Shown here: positions 16,264 to 25,517 of the stretch, one piece after another
How the letters are laid out: the number at the start of each line of letters is the position of its first letter
Position numbering within the stretch: position 1 is the first letter of the stretch
NCBI RefSeq assembly: GCF_029263155.1
Contig: NZ_JAJCYB010000073.1
Coordinates: 19,450-83,449, forward strand
Direction: 5' to 3'
From: Pseudonocardia sp.
GTDB lineage: Bacteria > Actinomycetota > Actinomycetes > Mycobacteriales > Pseudonocardiaceae
Length of the DNA: 64,000 nucleotides
The notes under the pieces: generated by a model
Told to the model about the DNA's origin: nothing
Seen by the model: only the letters and a program-made list of their open reading frames with translations
The model's database searches: none
Made by a program: the position numbers and the translations under genes

Positions 16264-18830
16264 TCGCCGGGATCCGGGTCGCCGTCGTCGTCACCGGGGT
16301 CGGCCCGGCCCTGGCCCGGTCGATCACCGTCGTCGCCGAAGAACGAGTCGTCGAACGAGTCCTGCGGCTGTTCGGTGGCGTCGGATCCGTCGCCGTCGAA
16401 GTCACCGTCGACACCGCTCTCGCCGTCCCCGTCCCCTTCGGGTTCCTCGGTGACGGGTGGCTCGCTGGTCTCGGGGGCGTCCTCGTCCTCGTCCTCGTCG
16501 ACGTACTCCGCCACCGGTCCCCGCCCGATCGGCTCGAAGTCGGGGAACCGCTCGACCGGCTCACCGTCGAGCGCGGCGTTCATGTACTGCTGCCAGATCG
16601 GTCCGGGGATCATGCTGCCGTACACCGGCCGACCCGCGGCGTTCACCAGCGGCTCGTTCCGGTCGGTGCCCAGCCAGACCGCGGTGGCCAGGGACGGTGT
16701 GTAGCCGACCATCCAGGCGTCCTTGTTCTGCCCGTCCCGACCCAGCTGCACCGTGCCGGTCTTGCCGGCGACGGGGCGCCCGCCGTCGAGGCCGATCCCC
16801 GCGAAACCGGGGACGTCCCTCATCGCCTCGGTGACGTTGCGGGCGACCTGCGCAGGGAAGGCCTGCGTGCCCTCCGGGGCCTCGGGCGACTCGTACAGCA
16901 CGCGCCCGTCGGCCGCGGTGACCCGCGAGACGAAGTAGGGCTCCCGGTGCACACCGTCGGCGGCCAGCGTGCCGAACGCGGAGGCCATGTCGATCGGGTG
17001 GACCTCCTTGTCGCCCAGTGCGATCCCGCCGGTGGGGTCGGGGAGCAGGTCCTCGGGGATCCCCGCCCGGTGCGCGGCCTCGGCCACCGCGGCCGGCCCG
17101 ACGTCGAGCCCCATCCGGTAGAAGACCGTGTTGATCGACCGGGTCATGGCGGTACGGACCGTGCACTGGCCGCAGTCGTACCCCTCGGAGTTGCGGACGA
17201 CGGTGCCGGCGAGCTCCTGCCCCGAACGGCCGTCGTACATCGTGCCGAGGCCCACTCCCTCGTCACCCTGCAGCGCCGCGGCGAAGACGAACGGCTTGAA
17301 CGACGAACCGGGCTGGTGCAGCGTCTGGGCGTAGTCGAGCCCGGAGCCCTGCGCGCCGCCGTAGTAGGCGACGATCCCGCCGGTACGCGGGTCGACCGAC
17401 ACCAGCGCGGCGCGCAACTGCTCGGGCTGCCCGTCGAGCTGGTCGGTGACCGCGGCCACCGCCTCCCGCTGGCGCGCCGGTTCCACGGTGGTCGTGACCG
17501 TCAGCCCCTCGGTCAGGAACTCCTGCTCGGTGACGATCCCGCGGTCGAGAACCTCCTGCCGTGCCCGCTCCCAGACATAGAAGTTCGCGTCGTTCGGGAT
17601 ACCGGTGGTGTCCGCGGCACCCTCACCCTCGGTCGGCACCGTGGCGGGGAAGGTCTGCTCCGCCCGCTGCGCCGGGGTGAGGAAACCGGCCTGCTCCATC
17701 TGGTCCAGGACGTAGGTCCAACGGCGCTGGGAGCCCTCGAGGTCCTTCTCCGGGTCCCAGCGCGAGGGGGCCTGGATCGCCCCGGCGAGCATCGCGGCCT
17801 CCGAGACGCTGATCTCCTGCACCGGCTTGCCGAAGAAGGCCTCGCTCGCCGCCTGGATCCCGTACGCCCCGCGGCCCAGGTAGATGACGTTGAGGTAGTT
17901 CTCGAGGATCTGCTCCTTGGACTGCTCGCGGGAGATCTTCACCGCGAGGACCACTTCCTTGTACTTGCGGAACAGCGAGAAGGCGTCGTCCTCGGTGACC
18001 ACCTTGACGTACTGCTGCGTGATCGTGGAGCCGCCGCCGACGCCGCCGGTGAGCTGGTTGTAGACCGCGCGCATGATGCCGGTGATGTCGAACCCGGGGT
18101 CGGTGAAGAACGAGCGGTTCTCCGCGGCCAGCACGGCGTCGATGACGTGCTCGGGTACGTCGGGCAGCCGGACCACCACCCGGTTGACCCCGTCCGGGCG
18201 CTCGACGGCGAGGTCGCTGCCGTCGGCGTAGGTGAACGTGGCGACCTGCTGGACCGCCACCTCCTCGGGCGTGGGCACCCTGAACAGGAACCACCCGATC
18301 GCGAAGGCGAGCAGCGGTCCGAGCACCGCGAGTCCGAGCAGCACGTAGACCGCACGGCGGACCTTCGCCCAGCCGCTCAGCGGGACGGACGTCGGCGAGC
18401 CCGGTGCCCGCCCGGCGCGCGCGCCCGGAGGCGGGCGCTCGGCCAGCGCGACCGCCCGGGTGCGGGCGACGGACTCGGTGCCCGTCTCCTCGTGGGTGAG
18501 CAGCGGCATGTCGCCGGACTGGTAGGGGCCACGGTCCTCGGGACCGGGCGGAGGGGAGGGCTGGTGTCGCTGCGGCGGCACGCGGCCACCGGGCGGCGGT
18601 GGACCGGGCCGGGGTGGACCGGGCTGTGGTGGACCAGGCTGCGGCCCCCCGTGCGGCGACGGCCGGCCCGGCAACGGGGGCCTGGGGGGCGGTGGACCGT
18701 ACAGGGGAGGCATCGCGGGACCGGCACCCGGGCGCTGGGGCGGGACGGGCCGACCCGCCACGGGCCCGGGGGGCCGCGGTCGGGGGGGCCGGGCCCCGTC
18801 GAGACGGGGGTCGCGCTGGTCGCTCACCAC
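16260..18830 (-). CDS. ponA: Class A penicillin-binding protein (transglycosylase/transpeptidase)
   Basis: An 856-residue bifunctional peptidoglycan synthase. A Pro/Arg/Gly-rich cytoplasmic region (1 to about 150) is followed by one membrane helix (about 160-185). The transglycosylase domain has the catalytic Glu in LAAENRSFF (about 238) and [11 protein letters not shown]. The transpeptidase domain has SSFK (about 509-512), SIN (in TRSINTVFY) and KTGT (about 690). An acidic Asp/Glu/Gly tail of about 90 residues ends the protein. It corresponds to ponA1 (Rv0050). The start is a GTG; a second GTG codon follows at once. Stop overlaps the GT87 start. Confidence 0.95.
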   Translation of the reverse strand: MVSDQRDPRLDGARPPRPRPPGPVAGRPVPPQRPGAGPAMPPLYGPPPPRPPLPGRPSPHGGPQPGPPQPGPPRPGPPPPGGRVPPQRHQPSPPPGPEDRGPYQSGDMPLLTHEETGTESVARTRAVALAERPPPGARAGRAPGSPTSVPLSGWAKVRRAVYVLLGLAVLGPLLAFAIGWFLFRVPTPEEVAVQQVATFTYADGSDLAVERPDGVNRVVVRLPDVPEHVIDAVLAAENRSFFTDPGFDITGIMRAVYNQLTGGVGGGSTITQQYVKVVTEDDAFSLFRKYKEVVLAVKISREQSKEQILENYLNVIYLGRGAYGIQAASEAFFGKPVQEISVSEAAMLAGAIQAPSRWDPEKDLEGSQRRWTYVLDQMEQAGFLTPAQRAEQTFPATVPTEGEGAADTTGIPNDANFYVWERARQEVLDRGIVTEQEFLTEGLTVTTTVEPARQREAVAAVTDQLDGQPEQLRAALVSVDPRTGGIVAYYGGAQGSGLDYAQTLHQPGSSFKPFVFAAALQGDEGVGLGTMYDGRSGQELAGTVVRNSEGYDCGQCTVRTAMTRSINTVFYRMGLDVGPAAVAEAAHRAGIPEDLLPDPTGGIALGDKEVHPIDMASAFGTLAADGVHREPYFVSRVTAADGRVLYESPEAPEGTQAFPAQVARNVTEAMRDVPGFAGIGLDGGRPVAGKTGTVQLGRDGQNKDAWMVGYTPSLATAVWLGTDRNEPLVNAAGRPVYGSMIPGPIWQQYMNAALDGEPVERFPDFEPIGRGPVAEYVDEDEDEDAPETSEPPVTEEPEGDGDGESGVDGDFDGDGSDATEQPQDSFDDSFFGDDGDRPGQGRADPGDDDGDPDPGE

Positions 18831-18895
18831 TGGCTCCTGCGGTTCGGGGGCTGGGTGCGGGTCTGGTCAGGACACGCGTGCCGGAGTGCTGGGGT

Positions 18896-19306
18896 TCACT
18901 CGGCGGCGGTCCGGCGTCGTCGTGCGGACCGGGCCCGGTCGGTGGGGCCGGCGCCCAGTACGTAGGACAGCACGAGGTGGTTCCAGCTGCACGAGCGGCA
19001 CACCTCGACCACGTACACGGAGAAGTCGTCGTGCCGTTCGGCGAGCTCGTCGAGCTCGGCGGGATTGCGGGCCGAGCCCGAGGCGTGCTTCAGCGAGTCC
19101 CCGAAGATCCAGGAGACGTTCGTCAGGTGCTCCTTGCGACACACCGGGCACGTCTGCTCGCCGGGCTGGCCGTGGAAGCGGGCGGCCCGGAGCAGGTAGG
19201 GGCCCGCATCGCACACGGAGGCCACCCCGACCCGACCGGACGCGACGTCGGCGAGCAGCGCCCGGCGCTGCAACGCGTAGTCGACCACCTGTCGCTGGGT
19301 GCGCAC
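18896..19306 (-). CDS. DUF5318 family protein, likely zinc-binding
   Basis: A 136-residue cytoplasmic protein of a family of unknown function confined to actinobacteria (Rv0049-like). CPVC near residue 54 and CRSC near residue 103 look like the two halves of a zinc ribbon. The N-terminus MRTQRQVVDYALQRRALLADV and the stretch WNHLVLSYVLG are family features; the C-terminus is basic. It precedes ponA on the same strand by 65 bases, an arrangement conserved in mycobacteria. Confidence 0.85.
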   Translation of the reverse strand: MRTQRQVVDYALQRRALLADVASGRVGVASVCDAGPYLLRAARFHGQPGEQTCPVCRKEHLTNVSWIFGDSLKHASGSARNPAELDELAERHDDFSVYVVEVCRSCSWNHLVLSYVLGAGPTDRARSARRRRTAAE

Positions 19307-19413
19307 CCGGTCAGGGTACGCGGCGTGCCCGACGGCGTGTCGGGAACGCCCGGTGATCGCGTCGACGGCCCCGCACCGGCCGGTGACCCCCGTCTCGATC
19401 GGTCGACGTGATG

Positions 19414-19426
19414 TATCGGTTCGATA
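19414..19426. promoter_or_regulatory. Candidate PadR operator and promoter
   Basis: TATCGGTTCGATA is a 5-3-5 inverted repeat inside ATGTATCGGTTCGATATGCT, between the divergent DUF5318 and PadR genes, 37 bases before the PadR start. PadR proteins often bind ATGT/ACAT-type palindromes near their own promoters. The overlapping TATGCT could be a -10 element. Autoregulation is inference. Confidence 0.45.
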
Positions 19427-19463
19427 TGCTGGGTCGCAGGGCCCGGAGCGGAGGGAGTCGACG

Positions 19464-20042
19464 ATGCTGGAGCTGGCGATCCTCGGGCTCCTCCACGAGG
19501 CACCCGTCCACGGCTACGAGCTGCGCAAGCAGCTCGGCGTCCGGCTCGGAGGCTTCCGGCTGTTCTCCTACGGCTCGCTCTACCCGGCGCTGCGCAGGCT
19601 CACCCGCGCCGGCCTCATCGTCGAGGACGCCGAGCCGCAGCCGGAGTCCGGCACGTGGTCCCGGCGGGCGAAGCGGGTGTACCGCATCACCGCAGAGGGC
19701 AAGGAGCGGTTCGCGGAGATGCTCGCCGACTCCGGTCCGCATGCCTTCGACGACGAGGGCTTCGGTGTGCACCTGGCGTTCTTCTCCCGCACACCCGCCG
19801 AGACCAGGATGCGGATCCTGGAGGGCCGACGGCGGGCGGTGGAGGAACGCAGGGAGGGTCTGCGGGCCGCGCTCTCCCGGGCGAGCGAGCAGATCGACCG
19901 GTACACCGCCCAGCTGCATCAGCTGGGCCTCGACGGGTGTGAGCGCGAGGTCCGATGGCTGAACGAACTGATCGAGAGCGAACGGGCCGAGCTTCGCGAC
20001 GCCCCCGGAACCAGCAGTGCCCCCAGGGACAACAGTGAATGA
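19464..20042 (+). CDS. PadR family transcriptional regulator
   Basis: A 192-residue regulator. The winged helix-turn-helix (about 1-85) reads [24 protein letters not shown], then [18 protein letters not shown] and [18 protein letters not shown], which defines PadR. A C-terminal helical region (about 100-175), rich in Arg and Glu, forms the dimer. GGAGGGAG lies just upstream of the ATG. It is 13 bases from ino1 and probably cotranscribed; the same pair exists in mycobacteria (Rv0047c-ino1), so control of inositol synthesis is plausible. Confidence 0.9.
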   Translation: MLELAILGLLHEAPVHGYELRKQLGVRLGGFRLFSYGSLYPALRRLTRAGLIVEDAEPQPESGTWSRRAKRVYRITAEGKERFAEMLADSGPHAFDDEGFGVHLAFFSRTPAETRMRILEGRRRAVEERREGLRAALSRASEQIDRYTAQLHQLGLDGCEREVRWLNELIESERAELRDAPGTSSAPRDNSE

Positions 20043-20055
20043 AAGGGAGCCGGCC

Positions 20056-21135
20056 ATGAGTCAGGTTCGTGTGGCCATCGTGGGCGTCGGCAACTGTGCG
20101 GCGTCGCTCGTCCAGGGCGTGCAGTACTACGCGGATGCCGACCCCGCCCAGCGGGTCCCCGGTCTGATGCACGTCGACTTCGGCGGGTACCACGTCCGCG
20201 ACGTCGAGTTCGTCGCCGCGTTCGACGTCGACGCCAAGAAGGTCGGCCGCGACCTGTCCGAGGCCATCAGCGCCAGCGAGAACAACACCATCAAGATCGC
20301 TGACGTGCCGCCGCTCAACGTACCGGTGCAGCGCGGCCACACGCTCGACGGTCTCGGTCGCTTCTACCGCGAGACGATCACCGAGTCCGACGAGCCCGCC
20401 GTCGACGTCGTCGCGGCGCTGCGCGAGGCCCGCGTCGACGTGCTCGTCTCCTACCTCCCCGTCGGCAGCGAGGACGCGGACCGGTTCTACGCCCAGTGCG
20501 CGATCGACGCGGGCGTGGCGTTCGTCAACGCGCTGCCGGTGTTCATCGCCTCCGATCCGGTGTGGGCCGAGAAGTTCCGCGCCGCGGGCGTGCCGATCGT
20601 CGGCGACGACATCAAGAGCCAGGTCGGCGCCACCATCACCCACCGGGTGCTGGCGAAGCTGTTCGAGGACCGCGGGGTGCAGCTCGACCGCACCATGCAG
20701 CTCAACGTGGGCGGGAACATGGACTTCCTGAACATGAAGGAGCTGGAGCGGCTGGAGAGCAAGAAGGTCTCCAAGACGCAGTCGGTCACATCGCAGGTCG
20801 ACCGCGACATGGGCCGCGACAACGTCCACATCGGACCGTCCGACTACGTGGCGTGGCTCGACGACCGCAAGTGGGCCTACGTCCGCCTCGAGGGCCGCGC
20901 GTTCGGCGACGTGCCGCTGAGCCTGGAGTACAAGCTCGAGGTCTGGGACTCCCCCAACTCCGCGGGCATCATCATCGACGCCGTGCGGGCCGCGAAGATC
21001 GCGCTCGACCGGGGTGTGGGCGGCCCGATCCGCTCGGCCAGCAGCTACTTCATGAAGTCCCCGCCCGAGCAGTTCGGCGACGACGTCGCCCGTGACGCGG
21101 TGGAGGCCTTCATCCGCGGCGACCGCGACGACTGA
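20056..21135 (+). CDS. ino1: Inositol-3-phosphate synthase
   Basis: A 359-residue NAD-dependent enzyme that converts glucose-6-phosphate to 1D-myo-inositol 3-phosphate, the entry to phosphatidylinositol and mycothiol. The Rossmann motif is [16 protein letters not shown] (residues 6-21). [27 protein letters not shown] and [13 protein letters not shown] are the conserved catalytic and NAD-binding blocks. Length matches the actinobacterial form, shorter than the eukaryotic one. The ATG is set by AAAGGGAG eight bases upstream. Confidence 0.96.
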   Translation: MSQVRVAIVGVGNCAASLVQGVQYYADADPAQRVPGLMHVDFGGYHVRDVEFVAAFDVDAKKVGRDLSEAISASENNTIKIADVPPLNVPVQRGHTLDGLGRFYRETITESDEPAVDVVAALREARVDVLVSYLPVGSEDADRFYAQCAIDAGVAFVNALPVFIASDPVWAEKFRAAGVPIVGDDIKSQVGATITHRVLAKLFEDRGVQLDRTMQLNVGGNMDFLNMKELERLESKKVSKTQSVTSQVDRDMGRDNVHIGPSDYVAWLDDRKWAYVRLEGRAFGDVPLSLEYKLEVWDSPNSAGIIIDAVRAAKIALDRGVGGPIRSASSYFMKSPPEQFGDDVARDAVEAFIRGDRDD

Positions 21136-21178
21136 TCGGGCCCGGTCGCACGGAGACCGCGACACAGCCGCACGCATA

Positions 21179-21212
21179 CCCCGACTCGCGCGCACCCACC
21201 CGCGAGTCGGGG
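21179..21212 (+). terminator. Hairpin after ino1
   Basis: CCCCGACTCGCG and CGCGAGTCGGGG form a perfect 12-bp stem with a 10-base loop, 43 bases after the ino1 stop. There is no T-tract, as is common for actinobacterial terminators. The right arm is also the first copy of the 22-base repeat. Confidence 0.55.
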
Positions 21213-21303
21213 CCTGCGTGCGCGCGAGTCGGGGCCTGCGTGCGCGCGAGTCGGGGCCTGCGTGCGCGCGAGTCGGGGCCTGCGTGCGCGCGAGTCGGGC
21301 CCC
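21202..21303. repeat. 22-bp tandem repeat, five copies (family A, locus 1)
   Basis: Units begin GCGAGTCGGGGCCTGCGTGC at 21202, 21224, 21246, 21268 and 21290, an exact period of 22 bases; the fifth is cut short (GCGAGTCGGGCCCC). The copies are otherwise identical. Related copies occur at about 30.27, 32.66 and 45.19 kb, always just beyond the 3' end of a gene. Confidence 0.9.
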
Positions 21304-21446
21304 CGGCGCGGCGCACGTCCCGGTGAAGCCCGTCACGGCTGCTCGTCGGCGGGACCGGGCTGGCCCTAGCCTGTGCTCGCGCCGCCGACGAGGGCGGGCC
21401 GATGTCCGGTACCCCTGCGGGGACTGGAACGGGTGAAGGAGTGGGC

Positions 21447-22340
21447 ATGCCAGCCGGCCGTCCTGCGCGGCTCGCCGTCGGAGTGGTCTCCGCCGGGCGG
21501 GTGGGCGCCGTGCTGGGCGCGGCGCTGACCAGGGTGGGCCACCAGGTCGTCGCCACCTCCGGGGTGTCGCGGGAATCGGTGAACCGGGCCGAGGCACTGC
21601 TGCCCGGCGTACCGCTCAAATCCCCCGACGACGTCGTCGCCGGGGCCGATCTCGCCCTGCTCGCGGTCCCTGACGACGTGCTGCCCGGTCTGGTCCGCGG
21701 CCTCGCCGCGGCCGGGTGCTTCCGGCCCGGCCAGATCGTCGTGCACACCTCCGGTGCGCACGGGACCGGCGTGCTCGCGGCCGCCGTCGAGCACGGGGTG
21801 CTGCCGCTGGCCCTGCACCCCGTGCTGACCTTCGCCGGACGATCCGAGGACGTCGCCCGCCTGGCCGGGGCGAGCGTCGGGGTGACCGCCACGGACGGCG
21901 ACGAGGTCGGTTGGAGCGTCGGCGAGGCACTCGTCGTGGAGCTCGGCGCGGAGCCGGTGCGGGTGCCCGAGGAGGTCCGCCCGCTCTACCACGCCGCGCT
22001 GGCCCACGGCGCGAACCACCTGGTCACGCTCGTGCGCGACTGCGCCGACCTGCTCGACCGCGCCGGCATTCGCCCCGCCGAGCGGCTCATCGCCCCGCTG
22101 CTCTCGGCCGCGCTGGACAACGCCCTGCGCCTCGGTGACCGCGCGCTCACCGGCCCGGTGGCCCGCGGCGACACCGGCACCGTGCGCACCCACCTGCGCG
22201 AGCTCGACACCGCCGATCCCGGTCTCGCGCGGACCTACCGCGCCCTGGCCGCCCGCACGGCGCACCGCGCACGGTCCGCCGGGCTGCTCCCCGACCACGC
22301 CGCGCAGGACGTCCTGCGCATCCTGACGGAGGACCCGTGA
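21447..22340 (+). CDS. Rossmann-like and DUF2520 domain protein
   Basis: A 297-residue protein with an N-terminal Rossmann-like dinucleotide-binding domain ([19 protein letters not shown], residues 8-26) and a C-terminal helical DUF2520 domain, as in ketopantoate reductase-like folds. It is the Rv3603c counterpart, always found before panC; a role in pantothenate synthesis has been suggested but is not proven. The ATG at 21447 has AAGGAG six bases before it and is preferred to the upstream start at 21402. The stop overlaps panC (GTGA). Confidence 0.85.
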   Translation: MPAGRPARLAVGVVSAGRVGAVLGAALTRVGHQVVATSGVSRESVNRAEALLPGVPLKSPDDVVAGADLALLAVPDDVLPGLVRGLAAAGCFRPGQIVVHTSGAHGTGVLAAAVEHGVLPLALHPVLTFAGRSEDVARLAGASVGVTATDGDEVGWSVGEALVVELGAEPVRVPEEVRPLYHAALAHGANHLVTLVRDCADLLDRAGIRPAERLIAPLLSAALDNALRLGDRALTGPVARGDTGTVRTHLRELDTADPGLARTYRALAARTAHRARSAGLLPDHAAQDVLRILTEDP

Positions 22341-23200
22341 CGACCCGCTACGCCCCGGGACGGCTGACCGTGCACCGCTCGCCCGCGGACGTTCACGCTG
22401 TCACCCGCACGCTGCGCGGGGCCGGTCGCCGGATCGTGTTGGTTCCCACGATGGGCGCGCTGCACGAGGGCCACCGGGAGCTGATCCGACACGCGCGGCT
22501 GGCCAAGGGTGCGGCGGTCACCGTCGTCTCGATCTTCGTGAACCCGCTGCAGTTCGGCGCGGGCGAGGACCTGGAGCGCTACCCGCGTCCGCTGGAGGCC
22601 GACCTGGACCTCTGCCGGGCCGAGGGCGTCGAACTGGTCCTCAACCCCGGCGTCGAGGACATGTACCCCTCGGGCGCCGACACCACCGTCGCTCCCGGGC
22701 CGCTGGGCGCGGAGCTGGAGGGAGCGGTCCGGCCCGGCCACTTCGCGGGCGTGCTGACCGTCGTCGCGAAGCTGTTCCACGCGGTCACCCCGGACGTCGC
22801 GTACTTCGGCGAGAAGGACTACCAGCAGCTCGTCCTGATCAGGAAGATGGCCCGCGACCTGGACTTCCCGGTCGACGTCGTCGGCGTCCCCACCGTCCGC
22901 GAGCCCGACGGCCTGGCCCTGTCCAGCCGCAACGCCTACCTCTCCGCCGAGGACCGCCCCCGGGCCGCCGTCCTGCAGAAGGCGCTGCGGGCGGGCTCGT
23001 CGGTGTCGGCCCACGGTCCCGAAGTGGTGCTCGACGCCGCGCGTGCGGTGCTCGCGCTGGAGCCCGCGCTGGAGGTCGACTACCTGGAGCTGCGCGACCC
23101 CGACCTGCGGCCCGACCCGCAGGCGGGCCCGGCGCGGCTGCTCGTCGCGGCCCGCCTGGGCCGTACCCGCCTGATCGACAACATCGCCGTCCGGCTGTAG
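22337..23200 (+). CDS. panC: Pantothenate synthetase
   Basis: A 287-residue enzyme that joins pantoate and beta-alanine using ATP, the last step of vitamin B5 synthesis. The HIGH-like motif is in [15 protein letters not shown] (about residue 36). [26 protein letters not shown] and the KMSKS-like LSSRNAYLS are the conserved blocks. It starts at a GTG overlapping the previous stop. panD and coaX follow on the same strand, which gives a compact route from aspartate to 4'-phosphopantothenate. Confidence 0.96.
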   Translation: MTTRYAPGRLTVHRSPADVHAVTRTLRGAGRRIVLVPTMGALHEGHRELIRHARLAKGAAVTVVSIFVNPLQFGAGEDLERYPRPLEADLDLCRAEGVELVLNPGVEDMYPSGADTTVAPGPLGAELEGAVRPGHFAGVLTVVAKLFHAVTPDVAYFGEKDYQQLVLIRKMARDLDFPVDVVGVPTVREPDGLALSSRNAYLSAEDRPRAAVLQKALRAGSSVSAHGPEVVLDAARAVLALEPALEVDYLELRDPDLRPDPQAGPARLLVAARLGRTRLIDNIAVRL

Positions 23201-23211
23201 GAGGAACCACG

Positions 23212-23619
23212 ATGCTCCGCACGATGATGACGTCCAAGATCCACCGTGCGACCGTGACGCAGGCCGACCTGCACTACGTCGGCTCGGTCACCGTCGACCG
23301 CGACCTGATGGACGCCGCCGACCTGCGCGAGGGCGAGCAGGTGGCGATCGTCGACGTCACCAACGGGGCCCGGCTGGAGACCTACGTGATCCCCGGCGCG
23401 CGCGGCAGCGGCGTCATCGGCATCAACGGGGCCGCCGCCCATCTCGTACACCCCGGCGACCTGGTCATCCTCATCGCCTACGGACAGCTCGACGAGGCCG
23501 AGGTCGCCGCGTACGCACCCCGGGTGGTGTTCGTCGACGACGCCAACCGGATCGTCGATCTCGGGTCCGACCCGGCCCACGCGCCGGCGGGCTCCGGGCT
23601 GCTGTCCGGGGCGGCGTAG
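23212..23619 (+). CDS. panD: Aspartate 1-decarboxylase
   Basis: A 135-residue pyruvoyl enzyme that makes beta-alanine from aspartate. The proenzyme self-cleaves between Gly and Ser in HYVGSVTVD (about residues 27-30), and the new Ser becomes the pyruvoyl group. [14 protein letters not shown] at the start and [29 protein letters not shown] further on are family blocks. GGAGG lies just before the ATG. It sits 11 bases after panC. Confidence 0.96.
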   Translation: MLRTMMTSKIHRATVTQADLHYVGSVTVDRDLMDAADLREGEQVAIVDVTNGARLETYVIPGARGSGVIGINGAAAHLVHPGDLVILIAYGQLDEAEVAAYAPRVVFVDDANRIVDLGSDPAHAPAGSGLLSGAA

Positions 23620-23624
23620 CCGCG

Positions 23625-24467
23625 GTGCTGCTCTGCGTCGACGTCGGCAACACCCAGATCGCGCTGGGCCTCTACCCCGACGCGCCCGTCGAGGAACACC
23701 CCGCGCTGGTGCGCGACTGGCGGATGCGCACCGACCCGCGGATGACCGCCGACGAGCTGGAGGTGGCGGTGGGCGGGCTGCTCGGCCGGTACGCGGGTGA
23801 GGTCACGGGCGTGGCGGCGCTGTCGACCGTGCCCAGCCTGCTGCGCGAGATGCGGCTGCTGATCTCCCGGCGCGGCGACCCGGCCGTCGTCGTCGGCCCC
23901 GGGGTGCGCACGGGCGTGCCGCTGCTCGTCGACAACCCGCGCGAGGTCGGCGCGGACCGCGTCATGAACACCCTCGCCGCCCACCACCTGTTCGGCACGG
24001 CGTGCGTGGTCGTCGACTTCGGGACCTCCACCAACATCGACGTCGTCTCCGCGAAGGGCGAGTTCCTGGGCGGGGCGCTGGCGCCGGGCATCGAGATCTC
24101 CATGGACGCGCTGGCCCAGCGGGCCGCCGCCCTGCGCTCCGTCGAGCTGGCGGCGCCTCGTTCGGTGATCGGCAAGAACACGGTGGAGTGCCTGCAGTCC
24201 GGAGTGCTCTACGGGTTCGCCGGTCAGGTCGACGGACTGGTGCGCCGGATTCTGGCCGAGCTGGGACCCAAGGCCGGACCGGTCACGGTGCTGGGCACCG
24301 GCGGCCTCGCCCCCCTGATGACCGGGGTGTCGGACACGATCACCTCCTACGTGCCGGACCTGACGCTGATCGGCCTGCGCCTGACCTACCTGCGCAACGC
24401 CCGCAGCACCGTCGTCACCAGCGGGAGCGTGAAGGCGCCCGAGGTCTCCGAGCGGCTCGCGAGGTAG
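23625..24467 (+). CDS. coaX: Type III pantothenate kinase
   Basis: A 280-residue kinase that phosphorylates pantothenate, the first step of CoA synthesis. It belongs to the ASKHA fold: phosphate-1 motif LLCVDVGNTQIALG (residues 2-15), the NPREVGADRV block, and VVDFGTSTNIDVV as phosphate-2. It starts with GTG six bases after the panD stop. The C-terminus is about 20 residues longer than I expect for the family, and this tail overlaps the convergent methyltransferase by 82 bases, so the natural stop may have been lost. Confidence 0.93.
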   Translation: MLLCVDVGNTQIALGLYPDAPVEEHPALVRDWRMRTDPRMTADELEVAVGGLLGRYAGEVTGVAALSTVPSLLREMRLLISRRGDPAVVVGPGVRTGVPLLVDNPREVGADRVMNTLAAHHLFGTACVVVDFGTSTNIDVVSAKGEFLGGALAPGIEISMDALAQRAAALRSVELAAPRSVIGKNTVECLQSGVLYGFAGQVDGLVRRILAELGPKAGPVTVLGTGGLAPLMTGVSDTITSYVPDLTLIGLRLTYLRNARSTVVTSGSVKAPEVSERLAR

Positions 24468-25138
24468 GCCCGGAGGCGGCGCTCGAACGCGGCGCGCTCA
24501 GCGGGTCGCGCGGCGAGCATCCAGGAGAACGTCCCGACCCGGGCGACCGTGGAGTCGATGTCGGTCCGGTGCGGGTTCGCGAAACGTCGCTGCTCGACCG
24601 GGCCGAGCACCTCGTGCGACGGCGGGGTCAGACCGTGGTCGTGTCCGCCCTCTCGGGCGGAGAGGACGTCGAAGTCGAGGAACTCGTTCATCAGTCGGGC
24701 GTCGGGGTCCTCGTCGTTGCGCACGACCGCCAGCACCCCGCCCGGACGCAGCACCCGAACGATCTCCGCCTCCGCTCGCCCGGTGTCGAACCAGTGCCAC
24801 GCCTGGCCGACCAGCACGGCGTCGACCGAGGCGTCCGGCAGCGGGATGGCTTCGGCCCGCCCCTCCACCGCCCGGACGGTCGGGTGCCGGGCGCGCAGCT
24901 CCGCGAGCATCGCCCGGTCCGGGTCCACGGCGGTGACGGACCCGCCGCGCCGCGTCAGCAGGGCTGCCGTGAGCTTCCCGGTGCCGGCGGCGAGATCGAG
25001 CAGCTGGGGTGCCGCGCGGCCGGTCAGCGGTTCCAGCGCCCAGGCCACGGCCGCGAGCGGGTAGCCGGGCCGGTGCGCGGCGTACGCGGCGGCGACCGAG
25101 CCGAAGCTCAGGGACCGGCGGGAGCGTTCGTCGTCCAC
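24386..25138 (-). CDS. Class I SAM-dependent methyltransferase
   Basis: A 250-residue methyltransferase of the UbiE/type 11 group. Motif I is [12 protein letters not shown] (about residues 44-55), motif [17 protein letters not shown], then [22 protein letters not shown] and [12 protein letters not shown]. It starts at a GTG ([16 protein letters not shown]) and the C-terminus overlaps coaX. Its substrate is not apparent; YP-type neighbours of this kind often act on small molecules. The 5' side is the repeat-rich region before lysS. Confidence 0.82.
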   Translation of the reverse strand: MDDERSRRSLSFGSVAAAYAAHRPGYPLAAVAWALEPLTGRAAPQLLDLAAGTGKLTAALLTRRGGSVTAVDPDRAMLAELRARHPTVRAVEGRAEAIPLPDASVDAVLVGQAWHWFDTGRAEAEIVRVLRPGGVLAVVRNDEDPDARLMNEFLDFDVLSAREGGHDHGLTPPSHEVLGPVEQRRFANPHRTDIDSTVARVGTFSWMLAARPAERAAFERRLRAYLASRSETSGAFTLPLVTTVLRALRR

Positions 25139-25517
25139 CCCCGACCGTACGGGTGGCGAAACGCGCGTTCGCCGACGCACCGCGCCGGCGATGTGGCCAC
25201 CGGCGCGGCCGCCGCACCGGCGATGTGGCCACCCACCGGCGCCACCGGCGTCTCGACACCGGCGCCCCGTGTGCACGTTCCGTCGCCACCCGGCCCGCGG
25301 CGCCCCACCCGGCCCGCGGCGCCCGCCCTGCCTGCGGCAGGCCACCCGGCCCGCGGCGCCCCACCCGGCCCGCGGCGCCCGCCCTGCCTGCGGCAGGCCA
25401 CCCGGCCCGCGGCGCCCCACCCGGCCTGCGGCACGCCACCCGGCCTGCGCTGCGCCGCCGGTCCGCGCGGCCCGGGGCACCGCGAAACCGGCATGCGGGC
25501 CTCACTACCCTCGGTGT
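25139..25517. repeat. 379-base divergent intergenic region with GC-rich tandem repeats
   Basis: A 17-base direct repeat (CCGGCGATGTGGCCACC) occurs at 25185 and 25217. From 25286 a 56-base unit is repeated: copies begin at 25286 and 25342 and are identical, and a third from 25398 decays after about 30 bases. Each unit contains CCACCCGGCCCGCGGCGCCC, a close internal duplicate of it, and CCTGCCTGCGGCAGG, which can form a small hairpin. No gene is seen. The lysS promoter must lie at its right end. Confidence 0.8.

Larger units (their letters stand above)
21136..21446. other. 311-base intergenic region between ino1 and the DUF2520 gene
   Basis: No gene is seen. It holds the 12-bp hairpin at 21179-21212 and five tandem 22-base repeats (21202-21303). 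From about 21340 the sequence returns to ordinary composition and should contain the promoter of the DUF2520-panC-panD-coaX operon, with AAGGAG just before the ATG at 21447. Confidence 0.6.

Noticed and set aside
21202..21303. The 22-bp repeats as a CRISPR array
   Set aside because: The repeats are directly abutting with no spacers, the unit is shorter than known CRISPR repeats, and no cas gene is near.
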